NCBI GenBank assembly: GCA_004296775.1
Contig: RHGE01000004.1
Span: forward strand, 62,001-126,000
DNA: 64,000 nucleotides
Direction: 5' to 3'
Source: Marinilabiliaceae bacterium JC017
GTDB taxonomy: Bacteria; Bacteroidota; Bacteroidia; Bacteroidales; Marinilabiliaceae
Shown: positions 17,703 through 26,232 of the stretch, in pieces
Layout of the letters: every line of letters starts with the position of its first letter
Numbering within the stretch: position 1 is the first letter of the stretch
Translations under genes and position numbers: made by a program
The notes under the pieces: model-generated
What the model saw: the letters and a program-made list of their open reading frames with translations, nothing else
The model's database searches: none
What the model was told of the DNA's origin: nothing

Positions 17703-18641
17703 ATGTATATTGTAACAGGAGGTGCCGGCTTTATTGGCAGCAACATTGTCAAGCATTTGAATGAAAAAGGAATTGACAACATCATCATCGTTGACAACCT
17801 GGCTCAGACATCAAAATATCTCAACCTAAACCGGCTCAGGTTCCACGACTACATGGATAAAACCGATTTTTTATCCCGCATTGATAGTCTGGGAAAAATT
17901 GATACTATTTTTCACCAGGGAGCTTGTTCGGCCACCACAGAGCCGGATGCCAATTATCTGATTCGAAATAACTACGAATATTCAAAACAACTGCTGCACT
18001 ATTGTCTCGACAAAGGAAGCCGGTTGATTTATGCTTCCAGCGCTTCGGTATATGGCAATGGTGAAAATGGTTTTAAAGAAGATCCTTCCTGTGAATATCC
18101 ATTAAACGGGTATGCTTTCTCTAAATTTATCTTCGACAACTATGTACGCCGTATCTTTTCATCTGAGAAATATGAAACCCAGGTAGTGGGCTTGCGTTAT
18201 TTCAATGTTTTTGGTTACCAGGAAAACCACAAAGGCAGCATGGCCTCCGTCCCCTTTCACTTTTTCAACCAGGCCAATGAAAATGGTGAAATAAAAGTGT
18301 TTGAAGGCAGTGAAAACTTTTTGCGCGACTTCATCTTCATTGAAGACGTAGTAAAAGTGATTGATTTCTTCTTTGAATCGGGTAAAAGCGGTATTTATAA
18401 TTGTGGTACAGGCACAGCACGGTCCTTCATGGAGATGGCCAAGATATTTAGCTCTGAATTTGGTAACTGCCAAATTAAAACCATTCCCTTCCCGGAACAC
18501 CTGAAAGGCAAATACCAGGCCTACACAAAAGCCGATCGCACAGCCCTCAACAACGTTGGCTATGACAATTCCTTCTTAACCTTGGAAGAAGGCATAAAGC
18601 GATATTTGTCAAAACTTAAAAAATCAAATGGATTCTTCTAA
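17703..18641 (+). CDS. hldD: ADP-L-glycero-D-manno-heptose 6-epimerase
   Basis: A short-chain-dehydrogenase-type epimerase that converts ADP-D-glycero-D-manno-heptose to the L,D form used in LPS inner core. From ATG 17703 the protein is 312 residues and opens with MYIVTGGAGFIGSNIVKHLN (NAD(P)-binding GxxGxxG) and IIIVDNLA. It carries the family-specific stretch FHQGACSATTEPD, the catalytic YGNG...YPLNGYAFSKFIFDNYVR (YxxxK-like YAFSK) and GLRYFNVFGYQE. The start was moved from 17676 because a promoter box overlaps that codon and MYIVTGG is the usual N-terminus. Its presence between glycosyltransferases shows that the glycan contains heptose. A weak terminator follows. Confidence 0.95.
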   Translation: MYIVTGGAGFIGSNIVKHLNEKGIDNIIIVDNLAQTSKYLNLNRLRFHDYMDKTDFLSRIDSLGKIDTIFHQGACSATTEPDANYLIRNNYEYSKQLLHYCLDKGSRLIYASSASVYGNGENGFKEDPSCEYPLNGYAFSKFIFDNYVRRIFSSEKYETQVVGLRYFNVFGYQENHKGSMASVPFHFFNQANENGEIKVFEGSENFLRDFIFIEDVVKVIDFFFESGKSGIYNCGTGTARSFMEMAKIFSSEFGNCQIKTIPFPEHLKGKYQAYTKADRTALNNVGYDNSFLTLEEGIKRYLSKLKKSNGFF

Positions 18642-18683
18642 AACCACCACCCAATCTATATGAAAATTTGCATACTAAACATT

Positions 18684-18711
18684 AAAAGAGCCTTATATAG
18701 GTTCTTTTTTT
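18684..18711 (+). terminator. Probable terminator after hldD
   Basis: An imperfect stem AAAGAGCC / GGTTCTTT with one G-T pair and a seven-base loop is followed by a run of T. It lies 43 bases after the hldD stop. Confidence 0.65.
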
Positions 18712-18750
18712 CGCTGATAACTCCCGCCTTATCTAATTCTTGTTACCCCT

Positions 18751-18795
18751 GTATTGTCTAAATCATAAAACAAGATTTTCAATAGTAGACAATAC
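18751..18795. promoter_or_regulatory. Widely spaced 10-bp inverted repeat upstream of the aminotransferase
   Basis: GTATTGTCTA at 18751-18760 is the exact reverse complement of TAGACAATAC at 18786-18795. The arms are separated by 25 AT-rich bases, 52 bases before ATG 18847. It could be a two-site operator or an mRNA leader hairpin. I know of no regulator for it. Confidence 0.5.
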
Positions 18796-18846
18796 TAATA
18801 TTAAAACAATTATATTCTTTCATTATTATATCTAAACACTTTTCAA

Positions 18847-20058
18847 ATGGAGAACAAAACAAACATTGAACTAAACCAGTTAGAGAACAAACCCGTCAGT
18901 GACAAATACCTCGTTTTCGGTAGCCCCAATTTTAATGATGAAGAATATACTGAAATCGTTGAAGTTCTCAAGTCTAACTGGATTGGTACGGGTCCCCGTG
19001 CACATCGGTTTGAAGAAATGTTTTGTGCATATAAAGGTGCCGATTATGCTGTTTCAGTGAATTCTTGTACCGCTGGATTATTTTTATCCCTATTAGCTAC
19101 CGGGCTTGAAATGGGCGATGAAGTGCTTGTCTGTAGCATGACTTTTTGTGCAACGGCTAATGTGGTAGAACATATTAAAGCAAAACCGGTATTGGTCGAT
19201 TGCGAATTAAACACCATGAATGTTTCCATCGATGATTTGAAAAGAAAAATTACACCTAAAACAAAAGGGATCATTCTGGTTCATTTTGCTGGTCGTCCAA
19301 TATCCAATATTCGTGAAATTGTTGAAATTGCCAAGGAAAAAAACATTGCTGTTATCGAAGATTGTGCCCATGCAATAGAGACAGAACTAGATGGCCAAAA
19401 GGCTGGTACATTTGGTGACATTGCGTCCTTCTCTTTTTACGTCACAAAAAATATTACTACAGGTGAAGGTGGAATGATTATCACGAACAACAAAGAATAT
19501 GCTGATAAAGTAAAAGTTCTTGCCCTCCACGGAATGAGCAAAGATGCATGGAAGCGCTTCTCCGATGATGGTTACAATCACTATGAGGTAGTTTATCCCG
19601 GATACAAATATAATATGACGGATCTACAGGCTGCATTAGGAATTAAACAACTTGAAAAAATTGATCCCTTTTACCAGAAGAGAGAAAAAATATGGAATTT
19701 TTATAACGATGCTTTGAAGGATCTTCCTTTGATAACACCATATAAGGTTGAAGCCAATTCCATACACGCTTATCACTTATATACAATTTTACTTGAACTG
19801 GAAAAACTGAATATTACAAGAGATCAGTTCATTACTCTGATGCATAAAGAAAATATTGGAACAGGAGTGCATTATCGCGCCATTCACTTACAGAAATATT
19901 ATCGGGAAACTTATAATTACCGTCCCGAAGACTTTCCCAATGCTACCCGGATATCTGAACGGACAGTATCACTTCCTTTGTCTTCCGGAATGTCTGATAG
20001 TGACATGAAAAATGTAGTAACAGCAATTAAGAAAATTGTGGCGCAACATGGAAAATAG
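18847..20058 (+). CDS. DegT/DnrJ/EryC1/StrS family sugar aminotransferase
   Basis: A 403-residue PLP-dependent aminotransferase that usually converts a nucleotide-linked keto-sugar to an amino sugar. Visible features are the substrate-site NWIGTGPRAHRFEEMF, SVNSCTAGLFLSLLA (PLP phosphate loop), VLVCSMTFCATANVV, AVIEDCAHAIETE (Asp binding the pyridine nitrogen), and SFSFYVTKNITTGEGGMI, in which the Lys of TKN forms the internal aldimine. The C-terminal part contains GVHYRAIHLQKYY, typical of the family. Length is normal. The following glycosyltransferase gene overlaps its 3' end by 11 bases, so the amino sugar is probably added by that enzyme or a neighbour (inference). Confidence 0.93.
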   Translation: MENKTNIELNQLENKPVSDKYLVFGSPNFNDEEYTEIVEVLKSNWIGTGPRAHRFEEMFCAYKGADYAVSVNSCTAGLFLSLLATGLEMGDEVLVCSMTFCATANVVEHIKAKPVLVDCELNTMNVSIDDLKRKITPKTKGIILVHFAGRPISNIREIVEIAKEKNIAVIEDCAHAIETELDGQKAGTFGDIASFSFYVTKNITTGEGGMIITNNKEYADKVKVLALHGMSKDAWKRFSDDGYNHYEVVYPGYKYNMTDLQAALGIKQLEKIDPFYQKREKIWNFYNDALKDLPLITPYKVEANSIHAYHLYTILLELEKLNITRDQFITLMHKENIGTGVHYRAIHLQKYYRETYNYRPEDFPNATRISERTVSLPLSSGMSDSDMKNVVTAIKKIVAQHGK

Positions 20059-21184
20059 AGTCGTAGTTCATTACATCCAGGACTATTTGGATCAGACCTT
20101 AACCTGGATATACGGTCAGATAAACCACAATAGCCAATACAAACATGTGGTAGTTGCAAAAAAAACTAAAAATGTTGATCAATTTCCTTTGGACGAAGTT
20201 TATTGCTTAAAGGATCAATTGTCTGGTTCAGCGCTTTTATATAATCGTATTATTTCAAGTATTTCAAAAAACTATCCCTTTTTTCACAAAGTGGTAAAAA
20301 ACTCGAAAGCTAAAGTAATTCACGCACATTTTGGTCATGTTGGCTATAAAGCCATAGGGCTGAGCCAGCAACATAAAATTCCGTTGATTACCTCCTTTTA
20401 TGGTTACGATGCTACCAAGTTGGCAAAAAAGGAAAAATATAAAAAACGGTATAAAATCCTTTTCCAAAAAGGTCATCGCTTTCTGGTCGAAGGCAACAAT
20501 ATGAAAAAGGTATTGATGCAATTGGGCTGTCCAGAGAATAAAGTGACCGTGTTTCACTTGGGGGTAAACGTGGAAGATTACCCTTTTAGAATTCGTACGG
20601 TCTCTCCTGATAAACCTATCAAATTCTTATTTGCCGCTACCTTTACAGAAAAGAAAGGTGCTCAATACGTCATCAAGGCCTTTGCCAAAGTCAGAGAAAA
20701 ACACCCCAATGCCGTTCTGAAACTGATTGGAGATGGGCCAGAAAAGGAGCTGTTAACAGATTTGATATCTTCTATGGGCATTGGAAATGCTGTTGAACGG
20801 GAGGGGTATGTCCCTTATGAAACACTTGTGGATAGAATTTATGAAGCAGACGTTTTTATTCAGCCAAGTGTGACAGCCTCTGATGGCAATACCGAAGGCG
20901 GTGCACCGGTAGCCTTAATTGATGCTCAAGCGACCGGTATTCCCATATTAGCAACATTCCATGCAGACATCCCCGAGGTAGTGGTTCATGAAAAAACTGG
21001 ACTTCTGGCTCCGGAAAGAGATGTGGATGCTTTGGCCGAGAATATGCTGAAACTCATTGAAACTCCCGGTTTATGTGAGACATTAGGCCAAAACGGACGG
21101 AAACATATAGAGGAGAACTACAACATAATAAAACAGGGAAAGGTGCTGGGACGCATTTATGACAACACTACCTTTTCTAATTAA
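20048..21184 (+). CDS. GT4 family glycosyltransferase
   Basis: A GT-B glycosyltransferase of family 4, 378 residues from ATG 20048. An in-frame TTG at 20036 would add four residues but is less likely. The N-terminal domain contains HAHFGHVGYKAIGLSQ and LITSFYGYDATKL. The C-terminal donor domain contains FLFAATFTEKKGAQYVIKAF, LKLIGDGPEKELL and PSVTASDGNTEGGAPVALID with the EGGxPxAxxDAQATGIP motif found in colanic-acid-type GT4 enzymes. The 11-base overlap with the aminotransferase gene indicates translational coupling. A strong bidirectional terminator follows at 21196-21242. Confidence 0.92.
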   Translation: MENRVVVHYIQDYLDQTLTWIYGQINHNSQYKHVVVAKKTKNVDQFPLDEVYCLKDQLSGSALLYNRIISSISKNYPFFHKVVKNSKAKVIHAHFGHVGYKAIGLSQQHKIPLITSFYGYDATKLAKKEKYKKRYKILFQKGHRFLVEGNNMKKVLMQLGCPENKVTVFHLGVNVEDYPFRIRTVSPDKPIKFLFAATFTEKKGAQYVIKAFAKVREKHPNAVLKLIGDGPEKELLTDLISSMGIGNAVEREGYVPYETLVDRIYEADVFIQPSVTASDGNTEGGAPVALIDAQATGIPILATFHADIPEVVVHEKTGLLAPERDVDALAENMLKLIETPGLCETLGQNGRKHIEENYNIIKQGKVLGRIYDNTTFSN

Positions 21185-21195
21185 GAAAGGATAAC

Positions 21196-21242
21196 AAAAA
21201 AAGCAGCTATCCATGTAAATATGTGTGTAGCTGCTTTTTTTG
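21196..21242. terminator. Bidirectional terminator between convergent GT4 genes
   Basis: AAAAAGCAGCTA and TAGCTGCTTTTT form a perfect stem flanked by A-run and T-run, so it can act for both the rightward gene ending at 21184 and the leftward gene ending at 21329. Confidence 0.88.
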
Positions 21243-21328
21243 CATCTGGTTAAATCCTTAATTTCTTATCTAAATTAATAGGGGTATTAAAATGGAATCT
21301 CGAAAAATAAAGGCTCCTTACCTTCATT

Positions 21329-22399
21329 TTAATTGGTTATTAACTTCAGAATTTTGTCTACGCTTTTATCAAACAGGTAATTTTCATATGCTTTTTTTTC
21401 CCCCTGCAGACCAAATTTGCGACAAAGATTCTTGTTATCCATCAATGTCATAAGATGATTTGCAAAATCATTTAAGTCGAATGGTTTTGCTAACAACCCC
21501 GTTTGGCCGTGTATTACAATTTCCTTGGCTGCACTTATTTCGAATGCCACAATCGGCTTTTTTGTAAACATTGCTTCAACCATAACATAACCAAAACCTT
21601 CGTACCGTGAGGGTAAAGCAAAAATATCGCAGTTGCCAAGGAAGTCATAAACGTTATTAATAAAGCCTACTAATTCAACTTTTCCATGTAAGCCATTTTC
21701 ACTGATTTGTTTTTCTAATTCACTACGTTGTCCTCCTCTACCTGCAATTTTTATTTTAAAATCTTTACCGTTGTCGGTTAGTATCTTGGCAATACTTATC
21801 AGGTGATGGAATCCTTTTTCTTTGGATAGGCGCCCCACTGCACCAATTATTATTGTTTGATTATCTGTTAATACCTGCTGTGATCCAGATTCTTTAGGGG
21901 GATGGATTCCGTTATTAATAACAGTGATTTTATCGGCAATATTCATTCCTGAATAAAGCAAGGATGAGCGTGTGGCATTGGAGTTAGCTATAATGTCAGT
22001 GACGATCTTTTCAAAAACAATTTGGTTGAGTATTTTCTTTTTCACGACCACATCACTTCCGCGGCGGTAAATTATTTTCTTAATTCCAGCTCTTTTCGCC
22101 GCCGGAGCCACAAGCTTTAACTCGGTAGGGTTATTAACCAGTAATGCATCAAAGCCTTGATTCCGGAAGAACGTAACCAGTTTTTTGTGTTTAAAAGGAT
22201 CCAGAAAACTGAGATTTGCTACTTTCAGGTAATGGGGTATAATTTTATTTTCTTTAATACGTTTATCTATTTCACTCCCAAGGGTTAAAATAAAATGAAC
22301 ATCATAACCTCTTTCTGATAAAGCCTTGGCCATCTCATAATGCCACTTTTCTCCACCACCCCATGATTTCATGGTATTGCAAAAACAAATTTTTAGCAT
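21329..22399 (-). CDS. GT4 family glycosyltransferase
   Basis: A 356-residue GT-B enzyme. It starts with MLKICFCNTMKSWGGGEKWHYEMAKAL, the same WGGGEKW acceptor loop as in the GT4 half of the 14188-16314 fusion, so the two are likely paralogues with related acceptors. IIYRRGSDVVVKKKI sits in the mid-domain and the donor site reads IIGAVGRLSKEKGFHHLI, VELVGFINNVYDFL and LPSRYEGFGYVMVEAM with the E-x7-E spacing. A -7 box (TATCTTTG on the minus strand) lies at 22445-22452. The sugar and linkage are unknown. The WGGGEKW loop suggests a role in LPS core-type assembly (inference). Confidence 0.9.
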   Translation of the reverse strand: MLKICFCNTMKSWGGGEKWHYEMAKALSERGYDVHFILTLGSEIDKRIKENKIIPHYLKVANLSFLDPFKHKKLVTFFRNQGFDALLVNNPTELKLVAPAAKRAGIKKIIYRRGSDVVVKKKILNQIVFEKIVTDIIANSNATRSSLLYSGMNIADKITVINNGIHPPKESGSQQVLTDNQTIIIGAVGRLSKEKGFHHLISIAKILTDNGKDFKIKIAGRGGQRSELEKQISENGLHGKVELVGFINNVYDFLGNCDIFALPSRYEGFGYVMVEAMFTKKPIVAFEISAAKEIVIHGQTGLLAKPFDLNDFANHLMTLMDNKNLCRKFGLQGEKKAYENYLFDKSVDKILKLITN

Positions 22400-22444
22400 C
22401 TAGTTCTCTTTTGTATAAATCTTCTTTGAATAGTTGTGTTCATG

Positions 22445-22452
22445 CAAAGATA
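22445..22452 (-). promoter_or_regulatory. -7 box for the 21329-22399 gene
   Basis: On the minus strand TATCTTTG matches TAnnTTTG, 45 bases before the ATG. No clear -33 box. Confidence 0.5.
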
Positions 22453-22578
22453 AGCACGATCCAAACAACAATCATAACCAGATATTAATCCTGAATAAAA
22501 AACTTTAGCGCCTAGTAATTATTTTGAACCCACTGTTAGCACATGCCTGCTTGTAACACAAACAGGTTTATAATAATA

Positions 22579-22600
22579 GGTCCCCTGCGGCAGAAGGACC
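22579..22600. other. Small hairpin in the 22400-22801 intergenic region
   Basis: GGTCC (22579-22583) pairs with GGACC (22596-22600) and the inner CTGC pairs with GCAG. The rest of this 402-base intergenic stretch shows only the leftward -7 box. I see no small gene in it. Confidence 0.4.
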
Positions 22601-22801
22601 GGTAAACTCTTTATTCCTCAATAAACCTTTTTCATTCGTCCTTTTAATACGTTCATTCATTGATTTCTATCTTTTGCGAATTTAAATTAAAAACACACTA
22701 TCTATTCATTTATTTTTGGCTGGTACTTTAAGCACGTAACCAACCCACCTTCAATAGGGTAATGTATACCCTTATACCAAATTATCACCAAATAAATAGT
22801 C

Positions 22802-23761
22802 ATGAAAATAAGTGGATTTTCAATGGTAAAGAATGCGGGTAGGCTTTATTACCCCATTAAAGAGGCAATCATGTCGGTGTTGCCAATTGTAGATGAATTT
22901 GTAGTCGCAGTGGGTGACTGCGCCCCGGACGATGATACCCGTACGCAAATAGAGAGCATCAACAGTCCTAAGATAAAAATCATTGATACGGTATGGGACA
23001 TAGAAAAATATCCCCGCGGCACGGAGCATGCCCATCAAACAGATATCGCCAAGGAACATTGTACCGGCGACTGGCTCATTTATATGCAGGCTGATGAAGT
23101 GATTCACGAGAAATACCATAAAACCATTGTGGATCGCTGCCAGGAGTTATTAAACGACAAAGAGGTAGAAGGACTGCTGTTTCACTATAAACACTTTTGG
23201 GGCGACTATGACCATTTCCAACAGGGACACCGGTGGTATAAAAATGAGATTCGCATCATCCGCAACGACAAGGATATTCACTCCTGGATATCGGCCCAAT
23301 CGTTTCGACGCATTCCCAATTTTGACACCATTAAAAATTACCGGTGCGATAAAAAACTGACCTCAAAATTAAAAGTAGCCCGTGTTGATGCCTGTATTTA
23401 CCATTATGGTTGGGTACGACCACCCCGCCTGATGGAACGTAAAACACATGCTTTTTTCACCAATCACCTGGGAAAAAAAGAAGCGGATGCATGCTACAAG
23501 CAAAATCTCTATAAAACCCATTATGGCCCCATGCAACGTTCTAAAAAATTTAGCGAAACGCATCCCAAGGTCATGAAAGAACGTATCGCGCAATTTGATT
23601 GGGGCAATGAACTGAATTATTCTAAAAAGTTCTTGCCAGGCGAAGTAAAACAAATACATGACAGGTTCAAATACAGATTTCTAACCGTGATAGAAGATCT
23701 ATTCTTCCAGGAAGAGGGCATATTCACCTACAAGAATTACATCTATCTTAGAAGTAAGTAA
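22802..23761 (+). CDS. GT2-type glycosyltransferase
   Basis: A 319-residue glycosyltransferase with a GT-A fold resembling family 2. Residues 1-110 contain ISGFSMVKNAGRLYYPIKEA, VDEFVVAVGDCAPDDDTR and the stretch GDWLIYMQADEVIHEKYH, in which QADE is the metal-binding DXD-equivalent. This is close to the Bacteroidota 'glycosyltransferase family 2' proteins of about 320 residues that lack membrane segments. The C-terminal third is rich in aromatic and basic residues (YHYGWVRPPRLMERK) and probably binds the acceptor. The gene stands alone, with intergenic gaps on both sides. Acceptor unknown. Confidence 0.85.
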   Translation: MKISGFSMVKNAGRLYYPIKEAIMSVLPIVDEFVVAVGDCAPDDDTRTQIESINSPKIKIIDTVWDIEKYPRGTEHAHQTDIAKEHCTGDWLIYMQADEVIHEKYHKTIVDRCQELLNDKEVEGLLFHYKHFWGDYDHFQQGHRWYKNEIRIIRNDKDIHSWISAQSFRRIPNFDTIKNYRCDKKLTSKLKVARVDACIYHYGWVRPPRLMERKTHAFFTNHLGKKEADACYKQNLYKTHYGPMQRSKKFSETHPKVMKERIAQFDWGNELNYSKKFLPGEVKQIHDRFKYRFLTVIEDLFFQEEGIFTYKNYIYLRSK

Positions 23762-23898
23762 CACCGAATAGTCATTAATAGGATCTCTTAAGCTCTATGA
23801 TTTAATCACCTATCGGCATTCTATCAAGGGAACATTAATCACTCGATAATCCCTCCCCGGGCAGCAGAAATCAAATTTGAAATAAACACAATCACTGA

Positions 23899-23938
23899 CA
23901 AAAAACTCCCGTTACCACCTAAGCGGTAACGGGAGTTA
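23899..23938 (-). terminator. Intrinsic terminator for the 23967-24698 gene
   Basis: AACTCCCGTTACC pairs with GGTAACGGGAGTT (13-bp perfect stem, eight-base loop). Read leftward it is followed by a T-run, and it lies 29 bases past the stop of the minus-strand gene. Confidence 0.9.
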
Positions 23939-23966
23939 ACCTACAAACAAAAAAACAGAGTACCTT

Positions 23967-24698
23967 TTAATTCAGTTCAGCTTCTTTTTTATTTGCCCGG
24001 CGGGTAGCCCGGGCACGAGCCTGTGCTTCAATGGCAGCACCCGATTCGATGACGGCATCAACTAATTCTTTATAGCCGGCATCCTCGGTAAATTCACCCT
24101 GGTAATACCACCCCGGCAACAGTTTCTCAAGCAGTTCCACCGCTTCTTTGCCTAAATCATAAGCTGATGCGCTATTATCGGTGGAAGCATCTTCCACCTT
24201 ATGAGTATATATTCTTTCAAATTCATCCACGGCATCACACCAGGCATCAAAATCAGCCCTAAGCCCCAAATCATCGATCATTTTTAAATTATCCGGCTCT
24301 TTTAACTCGGTAATTAAACTGCGCGAAGCAGTAAGTTGTTTGCTATAACCAAAAGAAAACAACGACCACCCGTGGCGGCGAATAATGGACTCAATCAGAC
24401 TGGCTTTTTCACGTAAATTGATGTCTATGATAGAATGCAATTGTGCCATAACACCAAATCGTAAACATTGAAACCCATGATCCTGGGAATCATCTTGTTT
24501 ATTCAACATTCCCGTAAACGAACTCCCTTTCTCCTTAAAGATGGCTTGTTCCATTAAATCACGTAATGCCACCAAACGATTGTAAATGGTTTGCAAAGCA
24601 GGAATAGCGGTCAGTTTCTTTTCAAGGATTTTTGTCACCATTTGCAGAAAAAGAAAGCGTTCGGCTGTGTTGAAGAGAGAGAATACAATCTGTTTCAT
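23967..24698 (-). CDS. DUF6261-like hypothetical protein
   Basis: A 243-residue, mostly helical protein that I do not recognise by function. Its layout (N-terminal helix ERFLFLQMVTKILEKK, then a four-helix body with RDLMEQAIFKEKGSSFTG, a central RRHGWSLFSFGYSKQ and a charged Ala-rich C-terminal helix EAQARARATRRANKKEAE) fits the Bacteroidota DUF6261 group as far as I can recall. There is no signal peptide or membrane segment. It is a single gene with its own terminator, placed next to a long repeat-rich region, which is typical of lineage-restricted genes. Confidence 0.5.
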   Translation of the reverse strand: MKQIVFSLFNTAERFLFLQMVTKILEKKLTAIPALQTIYNRLVALRDLMEQAIFKEKGSSFTGMLNKQDDSQDHGFQCLRFGVMAQLHSIIDINLREKASLIESIIRRHGWSLFSFGYSKQLTASRSLITELKEPDNLKMIDDLGLRADFDAWCDAVDEFERIYTHKVEDASTDNSASAYDLGKEAVELLEKLLPGWYYQGEFTEDAGYKELVDAVIESGAAIEAQARARATRRANKKEAELN

Positions 24699-24937
24699 AA
24701 GAAAGATAGTTTGAGAATTAATAAATGATTTATTTCCATAAAATTTCTATTGAAATTAGAAAATTTACTTATCAATTTCAAACTAATCTTATTACCATTT
24801 TTGTCATTAACATTACTCCGGATGCAAATAGGTCTCCACGTAAGGCACGTGGAACACCGGGAAATCCAAGAATAAAAAATAATACTCCCTCAAAAACACA
24901 TTTTAATTTGTTGATAACTTTTCGGCCTTAAAACAGG

Positions 24938-25200
24938 ACCTGGGAAAAGCCAGGTCTCTTTTTTGCGCCAAAGTTGGTATCTGGGAAACGCCAGGATGTA
25001 TTTTTGCGACAGATTTGGTACCTGGGAAGCGCCAAGATGTATTTTTGCAAAAAAGTTAGTCCCTGGGAAATGCCAGCATACATTTTTGCGACAGAGTTGA
25101 TAGCTGGGAAATGCCAGGATGTATTTTTGTGACAAAGTTGGTACCTGGGAAGCGCCAGGATATATTTTTGTAACAGCGTTACTAGTTGGGAAAAATATCG
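24938..25200. repeat. 41-bp tandem repeat array, six full copies plus a partial one
   Basis: Units start at 24938, 24979, 25020, 25061, 25102 and 25143, each exactly 41 bases, with a truncated seventh from 25184. Each unit begins with an imperfect dyad of the form CCTGG-N6-CCAGG (for example CCTGGGAAACGCCAGG) and continues with a T-rich half containing ATTTTTG and ending in GTTGGT or similar. The first unit forms the longest hairpin (GACCTGG / CCAGGTC) followed by T6. The whole length varies by point changes, not only a spacer, so it is not a CRISPR array. 24699-24937 shows nothing I can name. Confidence 0.93.
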
Positions 25201-25340
25201 ATACGTATTTCAGGCAGGAAATACTAGGTAAATGAAGCATTTGTACGCTATCGACCCCTTCAGAATAACCTTTATTTTTATAGTTTTGAAAAGGCGATGA
25301 CATGAACGATTTAAAACATTGAATACACAACAACACCCTA

Positions 25341-25597
25341 ACCTGGACAAGCCAGAAAAGTAAAAAGTATCAAGATGATTTACTGCTCGCCAAAATATTT
25401 TGCCAATAAATACACCAATATCACCCGTAAGACACTAGATTTTTCTCTATAGAAAAAAGCCCTTCGGGTAAAGTCACAACACCTAATGATATCCTATAGA
25501 ATCCTTAAAATTAAAGAAATACATCACCAGTACGACATTAAAATCGTTGCCTAATTATCGTTAACATGTTTGTATTAGTTACTTCTTAAGAGCCTAA
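25341..25597. repeat. Duplicated block copy 1, order A-M-B
   Basis: Block A (25341-25437), a 48-base cassette M (25438-25485) and block B (25486-25597) recur at 25891-26161 in the order M-A-B. A begins with ACCTGGACAAGCCAG, which resembles the dyad of the nearby 41-bp repeat. No open reading frame of interest. Confidence 0.88.
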
Positions 25598-25600
25598 CGA

Positions 25601-25671
25601 CTTCGTTTTTTTTACTTTTGGGACGTTGTCCCAAACCCTACTTCATTTTTGGCATTGCCCCAAAAACGAAG
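25601..25671. repeat. Palindromic element with outer stem and two inner hairpins
   Basis: CTTCGTTTTT (25601-25610) pairs with AAAAACGAAG (25662-25671). Inside lie the hairpins TTTGGGAC-GTT-GTCCCAAA (25617-25635) and TTTTTGG / CCAAAAA (25646-25666, which competes with the outer stem). The following GC-richer 25680-25850 has no convincing gene. It looks like a dispersed Bacteroidota repeat. Confidence 0.75.
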
Positions 25672-25890
25672 CAAAAAAGTCTAGGCAAATAAATGCTTCC
25701 TCCCACCTCCTTGATGAATTTTTTCCAACCCACTAGCCGGAATTCCCGCATTCATCTTCGTCACGCCAGCACCGGCCCGCTTATTTGCCGGGCTCGCGCG
25801 CTTCCCAACATCATGGCCTGCCTCATAATCTGGTGATTTGCGTTATACATACCTTGCCCAAAAAACACAAACATTACTCATAAGCACCTG

Positions 25891-26161
25891 GATTTTTCTC
25901 TATAGAGAAAAGCCCTTCGGGTAAAGTCATAACACCTAACCTGGACAAGCCAGAAAAGTAAAAAGTATCAAGTACAAAGTATCAAGATGATTTACTGCTC
26001 GCCAAAATATTTTGCCAATAAATACACCAATAACACTCGTAAGACACTAATGATATCCCATAGAATCCTTAAAATTAAAGAAATACATCACCAGTATGGC
26101 ATTAAAATCGTTGCCTAATTATCGTTAACATATTTGTATTAGTTACTTCTTAAGAGCCTAA
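25891..26161. repeat. Duplicated block copy 2, order M-A-B
   Basis: M (25891-25938), A (25939-26049, with a 14-base internal duplication ending AAGTATCAAG) and B (26050-26161) are nearly identical to copy 1 but with the M cassette moved from between A and B to the front. Confidence 0.88.
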
Positions 26162-26163
26162 TA

Positions 26164-26198
26164 AAAAAAGGAGCACCATAACCTGGTCTCCTTTTTTA
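26164..26198. terminator. Terminator after the DUF1266 gene
   Basis: AAAAAAGGAG and CTCCTTTTTT form a stem with an inner CCATAACCTGG hairpin. A- and T-runs on both sides allow either direction. It lies 35 bases past the stop of the minus-strand gene. Confidence 0.8.
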
Positions 26199-26232
26199 TT
26201 ACTGATGATTAAATTTCTTTGGGAAATACCCG

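Noticed and set aside
22802-23761. Gene recently transferred from outside because it stands alone
   Set aside because: Composition and codon use look like the neighbouring glycosyltransferases. Isolation alone is not enough.
24938-25200. CRISPR array
   Set aside because: All 41 bases of each unit are similar, so there are no distinct spacers, and there are no cas genes nearby.
24890-25336. A 148-codon minus-strand frame over the 41-bp repeat array
   Set aside because: The unit length of 41 is not a multiple of three, so the apparent protein repeat is a frame-rotating reading of the DNA repeat. It lacks any codon or motif support.
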